Shown: one piece after another, positions 52,907-62,519 of the stretch
Layout of the letters: each line of letters opens with the position of its first letter
Numbering within the stretch: the first letter of the stretch is position 1
Source: Methylovorus glucosotrophus
GTDB lineage: Bacteria > Pseudomonadota > Gammaproteobacteria > Burkholderiales > Methylophilaceae
Assembly (NCBI RefSeq): GCF_009858335.1
Contig: NZ_VMSE01000002.1
Span: 124,001-188,000, forward strand
Direction: 5' to 3'
Length of the DNA: 64,000 nucleotides
Program-made: the position numbers and the translations under genes
Notes under the pieces: generated by a model
Told to the model about the DNA's origin: nothing
Database searches by the model: none
The model's input: only the letters and a program-made list of their open reading frames with translations

Positions 52907-53332
52907 ATGACGCTACCTGATTCCCCCCGCTGGCCACGCCGCCTTGCCGCTATGCTTTATGAAGCCTTGCTGCTGGTGGCCATCCTGTTTTTTGCTACCT
53001 TTCTGTTTGTCATCCTGCTGGGCAGCGCAACCGAGCCGCCGGCGCGCTATATTCTGCAGGGATATTTATGGCTGGTGGCGGGTGGGTATCTGGTCTGGTC
53101 ATGGCGGCATGGCGGACAGACGCTGGCGATGCAGACCTGGCGCATTCGCGTCACCAATCGCGAGGGTGGGGCATTGGACTGGCGGCAGGCTTGCTTGCGC
53201 TATGTCATCGCCAGTGTGTTTTTCGGGGTGGGGTTTTTATGGGCCTTGTTTGATCGGGAAGGCCTGTATCTGCATGACCGCCTGACCGGGTGCCGTTTGC
53301 AACTGGAGCCACCCAAGCGGCCTGCCAAATAG
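52907..53332 (+). CDS. RDD-family membrane protein
   Basis: A 141-residue protein with an opening PRWPRRLAAMLYEALLL (first RDD helix, with Glu in place of the usual first Asp), a second helix near 45-63, GGQTLAMQTWRIRV, and a last helix followed by FDREGLYLHDRLTGCRL, the family end motif. Three or four membrane helices. Function is unknown. ATG 52907 was preferred to a TTG six bases upstream. Last gene of the ECF unit; it converges on lptG. Confidence 0.88.
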   Translation: MTLPDSPRWPRRLAAMLYEALLLVAILFFATFLFVILLGSATEPPARYILQGYLWLVAGGYLVWSWRHGGQTLAMQTWRIRVTNREGGALDWRQACLRYVIASVFFGVGFLWALFDREGLYLHDRLTGCRLQLEPPKRPAK

Positions 53333-53337
53333 AGCAG

Positions 53338-54408
53338 CTAACGGCGCTCCGCCATGAACAGCATGGTCAGGCCAGCCAGCAGGAAGAGCAATGTCGGTAC
53401 CACCGCACTCATGAGCGGCGACCAGTCGTTGAGCAGCCCCAAGTGAACAAACACCCGGTTCAATACCTGATACACAATCCCCAGCATGATCCCGGCAAAA
53501 ATCTTGGCACTGGCGCCACCCGAGCGCTGTTGCAAAAAGCCGAATGGCAGTGCCAGTACGACCATGACCAGCGAAGCCAGCGGATACACCATTTTTGACC
53601 AGAGAGCGATTTCATGCCGCGAGGTTTTCTGCTTGTTGGCGCTCAAGTGGTGGATATAGAAATACAGGTTCCAGGCGGACATTTTTTCCGGCACCACCAG
53701 CAGTACATTCAGCAGCTCCGGGCGGATGAGCGATTGCCATTGCGCCTGCGGGAAAAACTCGGATTTGACCGTTTTATCCAGAAAATGTGTTTGCTGCACA
53801 TCCTTCAGATGCCAGTTTTCTCCATCAAAACGACCGGTTTTGGCGTCACTGATGGTGCGCAGGTGGAAGGTGTCATCAAATTCGTAAATGTGGATATTCA
53901 TGAGCTCCGAGTCCGGCATCACTTCTTCCACATTGACGAAGCTGCGGCCATCCTTTACCCAAAGACCAGAGCGAAAATCCTGGGCCACCACAGAGTCCGT
54001 GGCCTGAATACGCAGGCGCTGTGCGGTTTTTTCACTATATGGTGTGACAAATTCGCCGACAAAGAAGGTGATGACAGCGAAAATCAGGCCGACTTTCAGT
54101 AGTGAGCGGGCAATGGTCGCAATCGAGATGCCACTGACACGCAGGATGATCAGTTCAGAGTGTCGCGATAGCTGGCCCAGCGCATACATGGTGCCGACCA
54201 GCACGGCGACGGGCACCACCTCATAAACGTGGCCTGGGGCGCTCAGCAGCACAAACATTAGCACCTTGTTCAAGCCATAGGTGCCTTTGCCTATGCTTTC
54301 CAGTTCCTGGATCAGGTCAAAAAACGAGAACATGGCGAGCAAGGCCACCATGATCAGCATGATGCTGGAAACGATTTCCTGCGTCAGGTAACGGTTAAGC
54401 AGTTTCAT
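53338..54408 (-). CDS. lptG: LPS export ABC transporter permease LptG
   Basis: A 356-residue inner-membrane subunit of LptB2FGC. Three N-terminal helices (about 12-120, LTQEIVSSIMLIMVALLAMFSFF), a periplasmic jellyroll (about 130-265) and three C-terminal helices (LASLVMVVLALPFGFLQQRSGG, ending MFMAERR). The frame runs upstream into lptF, but ATG 54408 is the family start and overlaps the lptF stop by 4 bases. ATPase partner lptB is at 22.8 kb. Confidence 0.95.
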   Translation of the reverse strand: MKLLNRYLTQEIVSSIMLIMVALLAMFSFFDLIQELESIGKGTYGLNKVLMFVLLSAPGHVYEVVPVAVLVGTMYALGQLSRHSELIILRVSGISIATIARSLLKVGLIFAVITFFVGEFVTPYSEKTAQRLRIQATDSVVAQDFRSGLWVKDGRSFVNVEEVMPDSELMNIHIYEFDDTFHLRTISDAKTGRFDGENWHLKDVQQTHFLDKTVKSEFFPQAQWQSLIRPELLNVLLVVPEKMSAWNLYFYIHHLSANKQKTSRHEIALWSKMVYPLASLVMVVLALPFGFLQQRSGGASAKIFAGIMLGIVYQVLNRVFVHLGLLNDWSPLMSAVVPTLLFLLAGLTMLFMAERR

Positions 54409-55505
54409 GACTTGAACCAGCTTAATTTCCAGAATGCCGGTATCAGTGGACGTTGCAGCAGACGGCGATAAAACATCCAGATAGTCAGCAGCAGGAAGAA
54501 CACATGCACCGGCCACAGCCCGACAACGGGATTCAGTTTGCCTTGCGTGAGCCAGGCCTGCACGATGCTGAGCATGTTGTTGTAAATGATGTAGATCAGC
54601 AATGCCAGCATCATGTTGGCGGAGCGGCCGGAGCGGTTATCCACAAAACTCAGGGGAATGGCCAGCAAGACCAGCAGGAATGCGGAGATCGGGATGGCGA
54701 GACGCCATTGCAGTTCGGCATTGTTGGCGGGGTTATGGTTCTTCAGCAATTCCACGCTGCCGAGGGCGGCGGTGCCGGGCGGCTCTTCTTTCACTTCGTT
54801 GGGTTCAATGCGGATGGAATAACGCTCAAACTCGGTGGTGGAAAATTCCGCCGTATTCGGTTTGCCTTCGTAGCGGCGGCCATATTCCATCACCAGGAAG
54901 TTATCGCCATTGTCAGCCACAGTGCGATGTCCCTGGCTAGCGACGACTACGCCCAGGCGCTGATGCTGCACTGATTGTACGAAAATGTTTTTGACGACAT
55001 TGCCCAGCTCGTCAAAGCTCTCGACAAAGAATACGCGATCGGCGTTGCGCGATTCCTTGAAGACGCCTGGGCTGATGGAAGCGAGCTCGTCGCGGCTTTT
55101 GAGCTGATCGCGGAATTCAGAACCTTTATTGGTGGCCCATGGCGTGACGAACAGGCTCAGCACCGCAATCACGGCTACTACCGGGATGGCGAATGTCAGC
55201 ACAGGGCGTATCCAGCCAGCCAGGCCCATGCCTGAGCTGAACCACACTACCATTTCACTATCGCGGTGCCAGCGGGTCAGTGTCAGCAACACCGCCAGGA
55301 ATATGGTGAGGGAAAGAATCATGGGCAGGAACTTCAGCATGCTGAAGCCCAACAAAGTATTGATGGCATCGCTTGCCAGGCTGCCTTTGGCGGCCACGCC
55401 AATATAGTAGGCAACGCGTTGCGCAATCACGATGCCAAACAGCACCAGGAAAGCGCCAATGGCGGTGCCCACAAGCTCTTGCAGCAGGGATCGTTTGAAG
55501 AGCAT
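54405..55505 (-). CDS. lptF: LPS export ABC transporter permease LptF
   Basis: A 366-residue partner of LptG with the same six-helix plan: LVGTAIGAFLVLFGIVIAQR and VLTFAIPVVAVIAVLSLFVTPWA near the N-terminus, a periplasmic domain with RDELASISPGVFKES (family signature), and C-terminal helices with LLVLLAIPLSFVDNRSGRS. It diverges from pepA (93 bp), a standard proteobacterial arrangement. Confidence 0.95.
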   Translation of the reverse strand: MLFKRSLLQELVGTAIGAFLVLFGIVIAQRVAYYIGVAAKGSLASDAINTLLGFSMLKFLPMILSLTIFLAVLLTLTRWHRDSEMVVWFSSGMGLAGWIRPVLTFAIPVVAVIAVLSLFVTPWATNKGSEFRDQLKSRDELASISPGVFKESRNADRVFFVESFDELGNVVKNIFVQSVQHQRLGVVVASQGHRTVADNGDNFLVMEYGRRYEGKPNTAEFSTTEFERYSIRIEPNEVKEEPPGTAALGSVELLKNHNPANNAELQWRLAIPISAFLLVLLAIPLSFVDNRSGRSANMMLALLIYIIYNNMLSIVQAWLTQGKLNPVVGLWPVHVFFLLLTIWMFYRRLLQRPLIPAFWKLSWFKS

Positions 55506-55598
55506 AGGCTTAATTAAATGGTCTTGTGATCAAGGATTTTGAGTTACAGCGAAAACGCAGGATAATCAAAAGAAGCTTAATAAAAAGGATAACTTGGA

Positions 55599-57104
55599 AT
55601 GGAATTTAGCATAAAAACCGGCAATCCGGAAAAGCAACGTAGTGATTGCATCGTCGTGGGTGTATTTGATACGCGCAAACTGAGTGAAGCCGCGGTGGCG
55701 CTGGATCGTGCTGCCGAAGGTTATCTGACCACGGTACTGGCGCGCGGCGATCTCGACGGTAAGCTGGGTTCCTCCCTGATGTTGCATAGCGTGCCGGGTA
55801 TCGCCAGTGATCGCGTATTGCTGGTTGGCCTGGGCAAGGCTACTGAATTCAAGGAACGCGAATATCGCCAGGCAGTGCGTGCTTCTTTCAAGGCGCTGAG
55901 TGGTACCAGCGTCAAGGCCGCCAGTACTTACCTTGCTGATCTGCCGGTGAAGAAACAGGATGCAGCATGGAAGGCAGCTCAGATCGCCGAGATCGGGCAA
56001 GACGTGGATTATCGGTTTGATGTCATGAAGGGCAAGGCCGCGCAGGAAGAAAAGGCAAAATCTGCCAAGCGTGTTGCCAAGGTCGCCGTGGCTTTTATCG
56101 AAAAATCAGAAGGCAAGCTGGCCGAGAGCGGTCTCAAGCAAGGTTTGGCATTGGCCGCAGGTGTAAGCCTGACCAAGGATCTCGGCAACCTGCCGCCCAA
56201 TGTATGTACGCCAACTTACCTGGCCGATCAAGCCAAAGCCATGGGCAAGCAATATGGCTTGCAGGTGGAAGTGCTGGATCGCGACCAGATCGCCAAGCTG
56301 GGCATGGGTTCTTTCCTCGGTGTGGCGCAAGGCAGTGCGCAGCCACCTAAATTGATCGTGCTGCAGCACAAAAAAGGCAAGAAGAGCCAAAAACCAGTGG
56401 TACTGGTTGGTAAGGGCATCACGTTTGATACCGGCGGTATTTCGATCAAGCCTGGCGCTGAAATGGATGAAATGAAGTACGACATGTGTGGCGCCGCCAG
56501 TGTGTTGGGTACCTTCAAGGCGATTGCAGAAATGGATTTGCCGCTGAACGTCGTGGGCGTGATCCCGACCTGCGAAAATATGCCGGACGGCACCGCCATC
56601 AAGCCCGGTGATGTATTGACCAGCATGTCTGGCCAGACCATTGAGGTACTGAACACCGATGCCGAAGGCCGCCTGATTCTGTGTGATGCGCTGACCTATG
56701 CTGAACGCTTTGAGCCAGCCGCCGTGGTCGATATCGCTACCCTGACCGGTGCTTGCGTGATTGCGCTGGGTCACCATGCCAGTGGCTTGTTCAGCAACAA
56801 TGACAAGCTGGCACAAGAGCTGCTGGCAGCTGGTGAAACGGCGCATGACCGTGCCTGGCACATGCCGCTGTGGGAAGATTACCAGCCACAGCTGGACAGC
56901 AACTTTGCCGATATGGCGAATATCGGTGGCCGTGCAGGCGGCAGCATTACCGCGGCCTGCTTCCTGTCGCGTTTCACCAAAAAGTACGAGTGGGCGCACC
57001 TGGATATCGCCGGTACGGCCTGGAAGTCTGGCAAGGACAAAGGCGGCACAGGTCGCCCCGTGCCTTTGCTGACCGAGTTTCTGGTGAAACGCGCTGCCAA
57101 GTAA
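55599..57104 (+). CDS. pepA: Leucyl aminopeptidase
   Basis: A 501-residue M17 dimetallo-aminopeptidase. The N-terminal macro-like domain covers 1-165. The catalytic domain shows [34 protein letters not shown] near 268 (metal-binding Lys, Asp; given in part elsewhere), the signature [17 protein letters not shown] near 348 and [10 protein letters not shown] near 463. In E. coli PepA also binds DNA. The order lptF divergent, pepA, holC is conserved. Confidence 0.97.
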   Translation: MEFSIKTGNPEKQRSDCIVVGVFDTRKLSEAAVALDRAAEGYLTTVLARGDLDGKLGSSLMLHSVPGIASDRVLLVGLGKATEFKEREYRQAVRASFKALSGTSVKAASTYLADLPVKKQDAAWKAAQIAEIGQDVDYRFDVMKGKAAQEEKAKSAKRVAKVAVAFIEKSEGKLAESGLKQGLALAAGVSLTKDLGNLPPNVCTPTYLADQAKAMGKQYGLQVEVLDRDQIAKLGMGSFLGVAQGSAQPPKLIVLQHKKGKKSQKPVVLVGKGITFDTGGISIKPGAEMDEMKYDMCGAASVLGTFKAIAEMDLPLNVVGVIPTCENMPDGTAIKPGDVLTSMSGQTIEVLNTDAEGRLILCDALTYAERFEPAAVVDIATLTGACVIALGHHASGLFSNNDKLAQELLAAGETAHDRAWHMPLWEDYQPQLDSNFADMANIGGRAGGSITAACFLSRFTKKYEWAHLDIAGTAWKSGKDKGGTGRPVPLLTEFLVKRAAK

Positions 57105-57109
57105 TCCGC

Positions 57110-57538
57110 ATGACCCGTATTGAATTTTTCTTTAACGTAGGCAATAAGCTCGACAAGGTGGCTGAGCTTAGCCAGCGTGCGGTGTCCAAAGGGCGCCGCA
57201 TGATGGTGTTCGGCCCCGACGAAGCGGTGCTTTCCGAACTGGAGCGCGTGTTATGGAGCGGGTCGGCCCTGAGTTTTGTGCCGCATTGCCGGGCCCAGCA
57301 TCCGCTGGCGTCAGAAACCCCTATCGTGCTGGACTTTAAGGGTGAGCCACTGATACACGACGATGTGCTGATCAACCTGCAGCATCAGCACCCGCCGTTT
57401 TTCAGCCGGTTTCGCCGATTGATCGAGATTGTGGGCAAGGATGAGGCCGATAAGGCACAAGCACGCGTCAGGTATCGCTTTTATCGTGACCGTGGCTATG
57501 AAATTAGAACCTTTGATGAAAATGGAGCGGCATTGTGA
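57110..57538 (+). CDS. holC: DNA polymerase III subunit chi
   Basis: A 142-residue clamp-loader accessory protein that links SSB to the polymerase III holoenzyme. It begins TRIEFFFNVGNKLDKVAELSQRAVSKGRRMMVF (in part), has the WSGSALSFVPHC and PIVLDF segments, and ends with RFYRDRGYEIRTFDENG. ATG 57110 lies 5 bases after the pepA stop; a longer frame exists antisense-like within pepA and is rejected. In most relatives valS follows; here a small unknown gene does. Confidence 0.93.
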   Translation: MTRIEFFFNVGNKLDKVAELSQRAVSKGRRMMVFGPDEAVLSELERVLWSGSALSFVPHCRAQHPLASETPIVLDFKGEPLIHDDVLINLQHQHPPFFSRFRRLIEIVGKDEADKAQARVRYRFYRDRGYEIRTFDENGAAL

Positions 57539-57924
57539 TGGAACCGGTTAATCGCCCAGGGGATGATCTGGCGGCTGTGCTTGGTCGTATCAGCTTGTTG
57601 ACACAGCAGGCTGGAGTGCCGGCTGTGGATCCGGTGGAGACGGCCGATATTCCCATGCTGACAGATGTCTACGTGGGTTCCACCGTGCAAATGAAACCGG
57701 AGAGTATGCAGCAACAGGCATTGTCCATCCCGGGTGCCAGCACCACTGCATCGTATGAAGCTGTGCTGGACGACATGCTACCGCTGATACGGTCCACGAT
57801 CAACAAAGTGCTTACGGAAAGCCTGGATCAACTGATCCCGGGTTTGCAAAACAAGCTCACGCAAGAATTGGCAGAGCAGGTGAGGCTGAAACTCATCAGC
57901 CTCGCTGTCAATAAGTCTGAATAG
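57538..57924 (+). CDS. Hypothetical 128-residue protein after holC
   Basis: No family recognised with certainty. The start overlaps the holC stop (TGATG) with GGAG upstream, good evidence for translation. The N-terminal two-thirds is Pro/Asp/Thr-rich and probably disordered. The C-terminal third is a helix, YEAVLDDMLPLIRSTINKV then LIPGLQNKLTQEL, that resembles small DUF2486/holC-linked proteins of betaproteobacteria, a weak resemblance from memory. A bidirectional terminator follows. Confidence 0.75.
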   Translation: MEPVNRPGDDLAAVLGRISLLTQQAGVPAVDPVETADIPMLTDVYVGSTVQMKPESMQQQALSIPGASTTASYEAVLDDMLPLIRSTINKVLTESLDQLIPGLQNKLTQELAEQVRLKLISLAVNKSE

Positions 57925-57951
57925 AAACGGCCCCATACGGGGCCGTTTTCT
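57925..57951. terminator. Bidirectional terminator between the holC unit and gcvH
   Basis: CGGCCCC (57928-57934), ATAC loop, GGGGCCG (57939-57945), with AAA on the left and TTTTC on the right. The weak A/T runs on both sides suit termination of the two convergent units. Confidence 0.75.
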
Positions 57952-57983
57952 TGTCCACATGGCGAAAGCCAGCGCCGCAGTCT

Positions 57984-58367
57984 TTACTGCCCCAGCTGTG
58001 CTTCGTAGCCAGCGGCATCCAGTAATTTCTCCACATCGGCTGCGTTATTGGCCTTGAACTGGAATATCCAGGCTTCATAAGGTTTGTCATTGATGAGTTC
58101 TGGAGTGCCTTGCAGATCGGCATTGATCGCAGTCACGACGCCATCCAGCGGTGCATGCAGGTCTGAGCCAGTCTTGACGGACTCAACCAGCCCGCATGCC
58201 TGGCCTGCTTTAAGCTCAGTCCCGGGCTGGGGCGCCTCGACATAGACAATATCGCCCAGCAGATCCTGCGCATAATCCGTGATGCCTGCATTAAAAATCC
58301 CGGCTTGCTCCGTAGGGGAGACCCAGAGATGTTCGGCAGAATAATGCAGATTGTCCTTAATTTTCAT
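57984..58367 (-). CDS. gcvH: Glycine cleavage system H protein
   Basis: A 127-residue lipoyl carrier that shuttles the aminomethyl group between the P, T and L proteins. The lipoylated Lys is in GLVESVKTGSDLHAPLDGVV near 60, and HLWVSPTEQAGIFNAGITDYAQDLLGDIVY (in part) precedes it. gcvT and gcvP are not adjacent, so it is expressed separately. I could not find a glycine-riboswitch core in the 137 bp upstream. Confidence 0.96.
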   Translation of the reverse strand: MKIKDNLHYSAEHLWVSPTEQAGIFNAGITDYAQDLLGDIVYVEAPQPGTELKAGQACGLVESVKTGSDLHAPLDGVVTAINADLQGTPELINDKPYEAWIFQFKANNAADVEKLLDAAGYEAQLGQ

Positions 58368-58567
58368 GAGATCGCGCCGTTAGATGAGATATGGCTTATT
58401 TTCGCATAAGCTGACCGGCTCTGGCAGGTCCGCCGTGCGGATTTTTGCACCGCTGGAAAAACTCGGCATACAGCTAAACCAGCGCGTAAAGAATCTTCGC
58501 TATCTTGATGACAAATTGTGATTATTTGGATAATATCCAGCTAATCGTTTTAGAAGGACAGGCCGCA

Positions 58568-59560
58568 ATGTTACGAAATTTTCTTATTATGGTGACGGCG
58601 TTCACCCTGTCCATGCCTCCCCTCGTGGTTGAAGCCGCTACGACACAAAAGTCTACCAAGCGCGTTGTAGCCAAGTCCAAGCCAGCCAAAACCAAAGTAA
58701 GTAGTCGCAAAATCATTCGCACCATTCGTGCTGATCGCAAATATCAGGTCCAGAAAGCCGCATACCACCCCGGTGTTTTTCAGGAAGATCATCCTTCCAA
58801 CCTGCAGCTCGCTTCTTCCAAGGCACTGATTGTCAATCAGGAGACGGGGGAAGTGCTGTATGCCAAGAGCGTGGATCAGGCGACGCCCATTGCATCCGTT
58901 ACCAAACTGATGACAGCGATGGTGATGCTGGATGCGCATCTGCCGATGGATGAACTGCTGACCATCAACGAGGCCGATGTGGACACCCTGAAAGGCACCA
59001 GCTCACGCTTGCGTCTGGGAACCACGCTGACGCGCGCCGAAATGCTGCATCTCGCCCTGATGTCATCCGAAAATCGTGCAGCATCGGCCCTGGGCCGCAA
59101 CTACCCTGGTGGCTTGACTGCCTTTATTCGCGCCATGAATGCCAAGGCGTCCATGCTGGGCATGGCGCATAGCCAGTTTGTTGATCCTACCGGTCTGAAC
59201 AGTGCGAACATCTCGACGGCGGAAGACCTGGTCAAGATGGTACGCGCAGCGTATCAATACCCTGAAATCCGCCAGGTCAGCACGTCTGCCTCTCAGGAGG
59301 TCCCGGTATATGGCTTGCGCAACCCGATCAACTTTGTAAATACCAATGTGCTGGTTCGTAACAGTGATTGGGTGATTGGCCTTTCCAAGACCGGCTTTAT
59401 CAACGAGGCAGGCCGTTGTCTGGTGATGCAGGCGGAAATTGCTGGCCAGCCCATGATCATCGTGCTGCTGGATTCCTATGGCAAGTACTCACGTATTGGT
59501 GATGCCCAACGTATTCGTAAATGGATAGAGAGCAGCAACGTCTCTCGCCATATGAGCTAG
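58568..59560 (+). CDS. pbpG: D-alanyl-D-alanine endopeptidase (PBP7-like)
   Basis: A 330-residue periplasmic S11 penicillin-binding protein. The signal peptide (1-23) is followed by a Lys-rich segment (TKRVVAKSKPAKTKVSSRK) and the catalytic domain with active-site SVTKLM near 132, second motif SSEN near 190 and KTG near 285. It cleaves or trims peptidoglycan cross-links. AGAAGGA precedes ATG 58568 by 8 nt; the longer frame upstream lacks support. The C-terminal domain of PBP5 is absent, which favours PBP7. Confidence 0.92.
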   Translation: MLRNFLIMVTAFTLSMPPLVVEAATTQKSTKRVVAKSKPAKTKVSSRKIIRTIRADRKYQVQKAAYHPGVFQEDHPSNLQLASSKALIVNQETGEVLYAKSVDQATPIASVTKLMTAMVMLDAHLPMDELLTINEADVDTLKGTSSRLRLGTTLTRAEMLHLALMSSENRAASALGRNYPGGLTAFIRAMNAKASMLGMAHSQFVDPTGLNSANISTAEDLVKMVRAAYQYPEIRQVSTSASQEVPVYGLRNPINFVNTNVLVRNSDWVIGLSKTGFINEAGRCLVMQAEIAGQPMIIVLLDSYGKYSRIGDAQRIRKWIESSNVSRHMS

Positions 59561-59601
59561 TGTTTATAAGAGCGGCGTAAAGCCGCTGTGTAGTGCCGGC
59601 T

Positions 59602-59628
59602 AACCCCATCGAAAGATGGGGTTTTTTA
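59602..59628 (+). terminator. Terminator after the PBP7-like gene
   Basis: AACCCCATC (59602-59610), a GAAA tetraloop, GATGGGGTT (59615-59623), followed by TTTTTA. A smaller AGCGGC / GCCGCT stem precedes it at 59570-59587. The remaining 160 bp to topA show nothing I can name. Confidence 0.9.
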
Positions 59629-59791
59629 TTGGGTAAAGGCTGCTGGACGGCTAAAATTAGTAGGGGTATTAGCGCATTGAGGGGGAGAGGGGTGAAGCAG
59701 AGCAATGTGCCCCTTTCCAAAGGCAGAGGTTGATATGTGACATGGCAGCTACCTCCGCCAACGCTTGGGGAGAGTAGCTGCTGATCCGGTC

Positions 59792-62365
59792 TTAGCTTTC
59801 TGTCACAGCCGTTTTTTTGGCACGCGTGGCCGGTTTCTTGGTGGCCGTGGTTTTTTTGGTCGCCGTTTTTGCCGCTGGTTTTTTAGCAGCCGTGGTTTTT
59901 TTCTTGGCAGCGGGTTTCTTGGCCGGGGCTTCCTTGGCGGCTTTGGCTGCCAGCAGTGCCAGTGCTTCTTCCATGGTCAGCTCTTCTGGTGCCTCGCTGC
60001 TGGGCAGGGTGGCGCGCAATTTGCCATGCTGCACATAGGGGCCATAGCGGCCTGCATAAACTTCGATATTGCCGTCTTCCGTGGGGTGCTTGCCGAGGTC
60101 CTTGAGTGGCGCCGGGCCGGATTTGGCTTGGGCCAGCAGTTCGACCGCGCGCGGCAGATCGATATCGAACACGCTGTCCGAGCGAGGAATGGACTTAAAC
60201 TTGCCATCGTGATTAACATACGGTCCAAAGCGGCCGATGTTGGCCACAATCTTCTTGCCGGTTTCTGGGTGTTGACCCAGATCGCGCGGCAAGGCGATCA
60301 GCTTCATGGCGACTTCCAGATCTACATTCGCCAGCGGAATTTCTTTGGGGATGCTGACGCGTTTGGGTTTCTTTTTGCTGCCTTCTGGCAGCCCCAGTTG
60401 CAGATAAGGGCCGTAAGGGCCGTTCAGTAGCAGGATATCCTTGTCGCTTGCCGGATCGTGGCCCATGATCACAGGTTCGCTGCTGGCGGCGGCGTTGCTG
60501 CCCGTATTGCGGATGTAGTCACATTCCGGATAGCCGGAGCAGCCGATAAACTTGCCGAAACGGCCAAGGCGGGAGTGCAATGGCTTGCCGCACTTGGGGC
60601 AGGCCTCGCCAATATCTTCCTGGGTGATTTCCGCGCGGTCGATATTGGCTTTTTCCAGCAACTGCTTGTTAAAGCCTTGCCAGAAATCATCCAGCACGGG
60701 GACCCACTCGCGTTCGCCTTCAGCGATATCATCCAGCTCGTTTTCGAGGTTGGCGGTAAAGCCGTAATCCACATAGCGAGTGAAATGCTCGGTCAGGAAT
60801 TTATTGACGACGCGGCCCACGTCGGTTGGTGTAAAGCGTTTCTTGTCCAGCAGCACGTACTCTCTGTCCTGCAGGGTGGAGATAATGCTGGCGTAGGTGG
60901 AGGGGCGGCCAATGCCATATTCTTCCAGCACCTTTACCAGGCTGGCTTCAGAGTAGCGCGGAGGTGGTTCAGTGAAATGCTGGTCGCCAAAAATCTTGTT
61001 CACGTCCAGCACTTCGCCAGTTTCCAGGTGCGGCAGCTTGGCTTCAGCTTCTTCCTCGGCATCGTCCTGGCCTTCCATGTATACGGCAATAAAGCCGGGG
61101 AAAATCATGGTTTGACCGGTGGCGCGGAACAGGTTGGCATCCGAACCCACCGCCAGATCGACGCTGACGGCATCAAACTTGGCAGGTGCCATCTGACAGG
61201 CAAGGGCGCGCTTCCAGATCATTTCATAAAGGCGGAACTGCTCGGGCGTCAGGTAGTTTTTCAGGCTTTGCGGTGTGCGCGTGATATCGGTTGGACGTAT
61301 CGCTTCGTGGGCTTCCTGGGCGTTCTTGGCCTTGGTCTTATACATGATGGGCGACTTCGGCAGATAGTCAGGCTCGAAGTTGCGCTTGATGTAGTCACGG
61401 ATCTGCATGACGGCCTCGGCGGCCATGCTGAAGCTGTCCGTACGCATGTAGGTGATCAGACCCACGGTACCGTTACCAACATCAATACCTTCATACAGCT
61501 GCTGCGCAATGCGCATGGCGCGGCTGGTGGTGAACCCCAGTTTGCGCACGGCTTCCTGTTGCAGCGTGGACGTCGTGAAAGGCGCCGCCGGGCTGCGGTT
61601 TTTCTGTTTCTTCTCTACGCGGCTGACCGTGGTTTTGCCCGCGCTGGCGAGCAGCAGCTTGCCTACGATTTCGGCCTGCTGCGTTTCATTGGTCACCGTA
61701 AACTGTTCGACCTTGCTGCCATCCAGTTGCACCAGGCGTGCGTCAAACAGATGCTGATGTTTCTTGGATTCCAGATGGATGGTCCAGTATTCCTGGCTCT
61801 TGAATGCCTCAATCTCAAGCTCGCGCTCGACAATCAGGCGCAAGGCCGGACTCTGCACGCGGCCAGCAGAGAGACCACGGCGAATTTTTTTCCACAGCAG
61901 GGGCGACAGATTGAAGCCCACCAGGTAATCCAGTGCGCGGCGTGCCTGCTGTGCGTTGACCAGCGGCATGGAGATGTCGCGCGGGCTGGCAATCGCATTC
62001 TGCACTGCAGTTTTGGTAATTTCATGAAAGACCACGCGCTTGATCAGTTTGTCCTTGATCAGCTTTTTGTCTTTCAGGATTTCGGCAATATGCCAGGAAA
62101 TGGCTTCACCTTCGCGGTCCGGGTCGGTTGCGAGGTAGATGGCATCAGAAGCCCGTACAGCCTTGGCGATGGCATCGACATGCTTGGAGTTGCGGTCGAT
62201 GACTTCGTATTTCATGGCGTAGTCATTTTCCGGATCCACCGCGCCGTTCTTGGGAATCAGGTCACGCACGTGCCCATAAGAGGCAAGGACCTCAAAGTCG
62301 CTACCCAGATATTTTTTCAGGGTTTTGGCTTTTGATGGTGATTCAACAATCAGCAGTTTGGACAT
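59792..62365 (-). CDS. topA: DNA topoisomerase I
   Basis: An 857-residue type IA topoisomerase that relaxes negative supercoils. The Toprim domain begins KLLIVESPSKAKTLKKYLG with the acidic TDPDREGEAI near 112. The active-site Tyr is in GLITYMRTDSFSM near 313. One four-Cys zinc finger (ACPKCGKPLHSRLGRFGKFIGCSGYPEC) follows near 590, then topoisomerase C-terminal repeats (LLNGPYGPYLQLGL, NIGRFGPYVNHDGKF). The last 50 residues are almost only Ala, Lys, Thr and Pro, a basic DNA-binding-like tail. ATG 62365 was preferred to a TTG eight codons earlier. Confidence 0.97.
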   Translation of the reverse strand: MSKLLIVESPSKAKTLKKYLGSDFEVLASYGHVRDLIPKNGAVDPENDYAMKYEVIDRNSKHVDAIAKAVRASDAIYLATDPDREGEAISWHIAEILKDKKLIKDKLIKRVVFHEITKTAVQNAIASPRDISMPLVNAQQARRALDYLVGFNLSPLLWKKIRRGLSAGRVQSPALRLIVERELEIEAFKSQEYWTIHLESKKHQHLFDARLVQLDGSKVEQFTVTNETQQAEIVGKLLLASAGKTTVSRVEKKQKNRSPAAPFTTSTLQQEAVRKLGFTTSRAMRIAQQLYEGIDVGNGTVGLITYMRTDSFSMAAEAVMQIRDYIKRNFEPDYLPKSPIMYKTKAKNAQEAHEAIRPTDITRTPQSLKNYLTPEQFRLYEMIWKRALACQMAPAKFDAVSVDLAVGSDANLFRATGQTMIFPGFIAVYMEGQDDAEEEAEAKLPHLETGEVLDVNKIFGDQHFTEPPPRYSEASLVKVLEEYGIGRPSTYASIISTLQDREYVLLDKKRFTPTDVGRVVNKFLTEHFTRYVDYGFTANLENELDDIAEGEREWVPVLDDFWQGFNKQLLEKANIDRAEITQEDIGEACPKCGKPLHSRLGRFGKFIGCSGYPECDYIRNTGSNAAASSEPVIMGHDPASDKDILLLNGPYGPYLQLGLPEGSKKKPKRVSIPKEIPLANVDLEVAMKLIALPRDLGQHPETGKKIVANIGRFGPYVNHDGKFKSIPRSDSVFDIDLPRAVELLAQAKSGPAPLKDLGKHPTEDGNIEVYAGRYGPYVQHGKLRATLPSSEAPEELTMEEALALLAAKAAKEAPAKKPAAKKKTTAAKKPAAKTATKKTTATKKPATRAKKTAVTES

Positions 62366-62519
62366 TGACGTGGGCGCAGACGATGGCAAGAGTGGCAGAT
62401 AATAAGAGTAAATCCGTGACTAGACAAGGAAAGTCGCGTGTCAAGGGCTTGTCTCGCCACTATTTTGCAACTTTTATCTAGCCGTCGGCAAGTGCGCAAA
62501 ATGGCGGGTTTACCCCTGA

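Noticed and set aside
58368..58504. Glycine riboswitch upstream of gcvH
   Set aside because: I looked for the conserved glycine aptamer core in the reverse complement and did not find it.
59765..60430. Gly/Phe-rich plus-strand frame opposite the topA tail
   Set aside because: The composition is the reverse image of the Ala/Lys-rich topA C-terminus.
60458..62335. Plus-strand open frame of 625 codons within topA
   Set aside because: It lies antisense to the complete, motif-rich topoisomerase I gene and is explained by its codon usage; no family resemblance.
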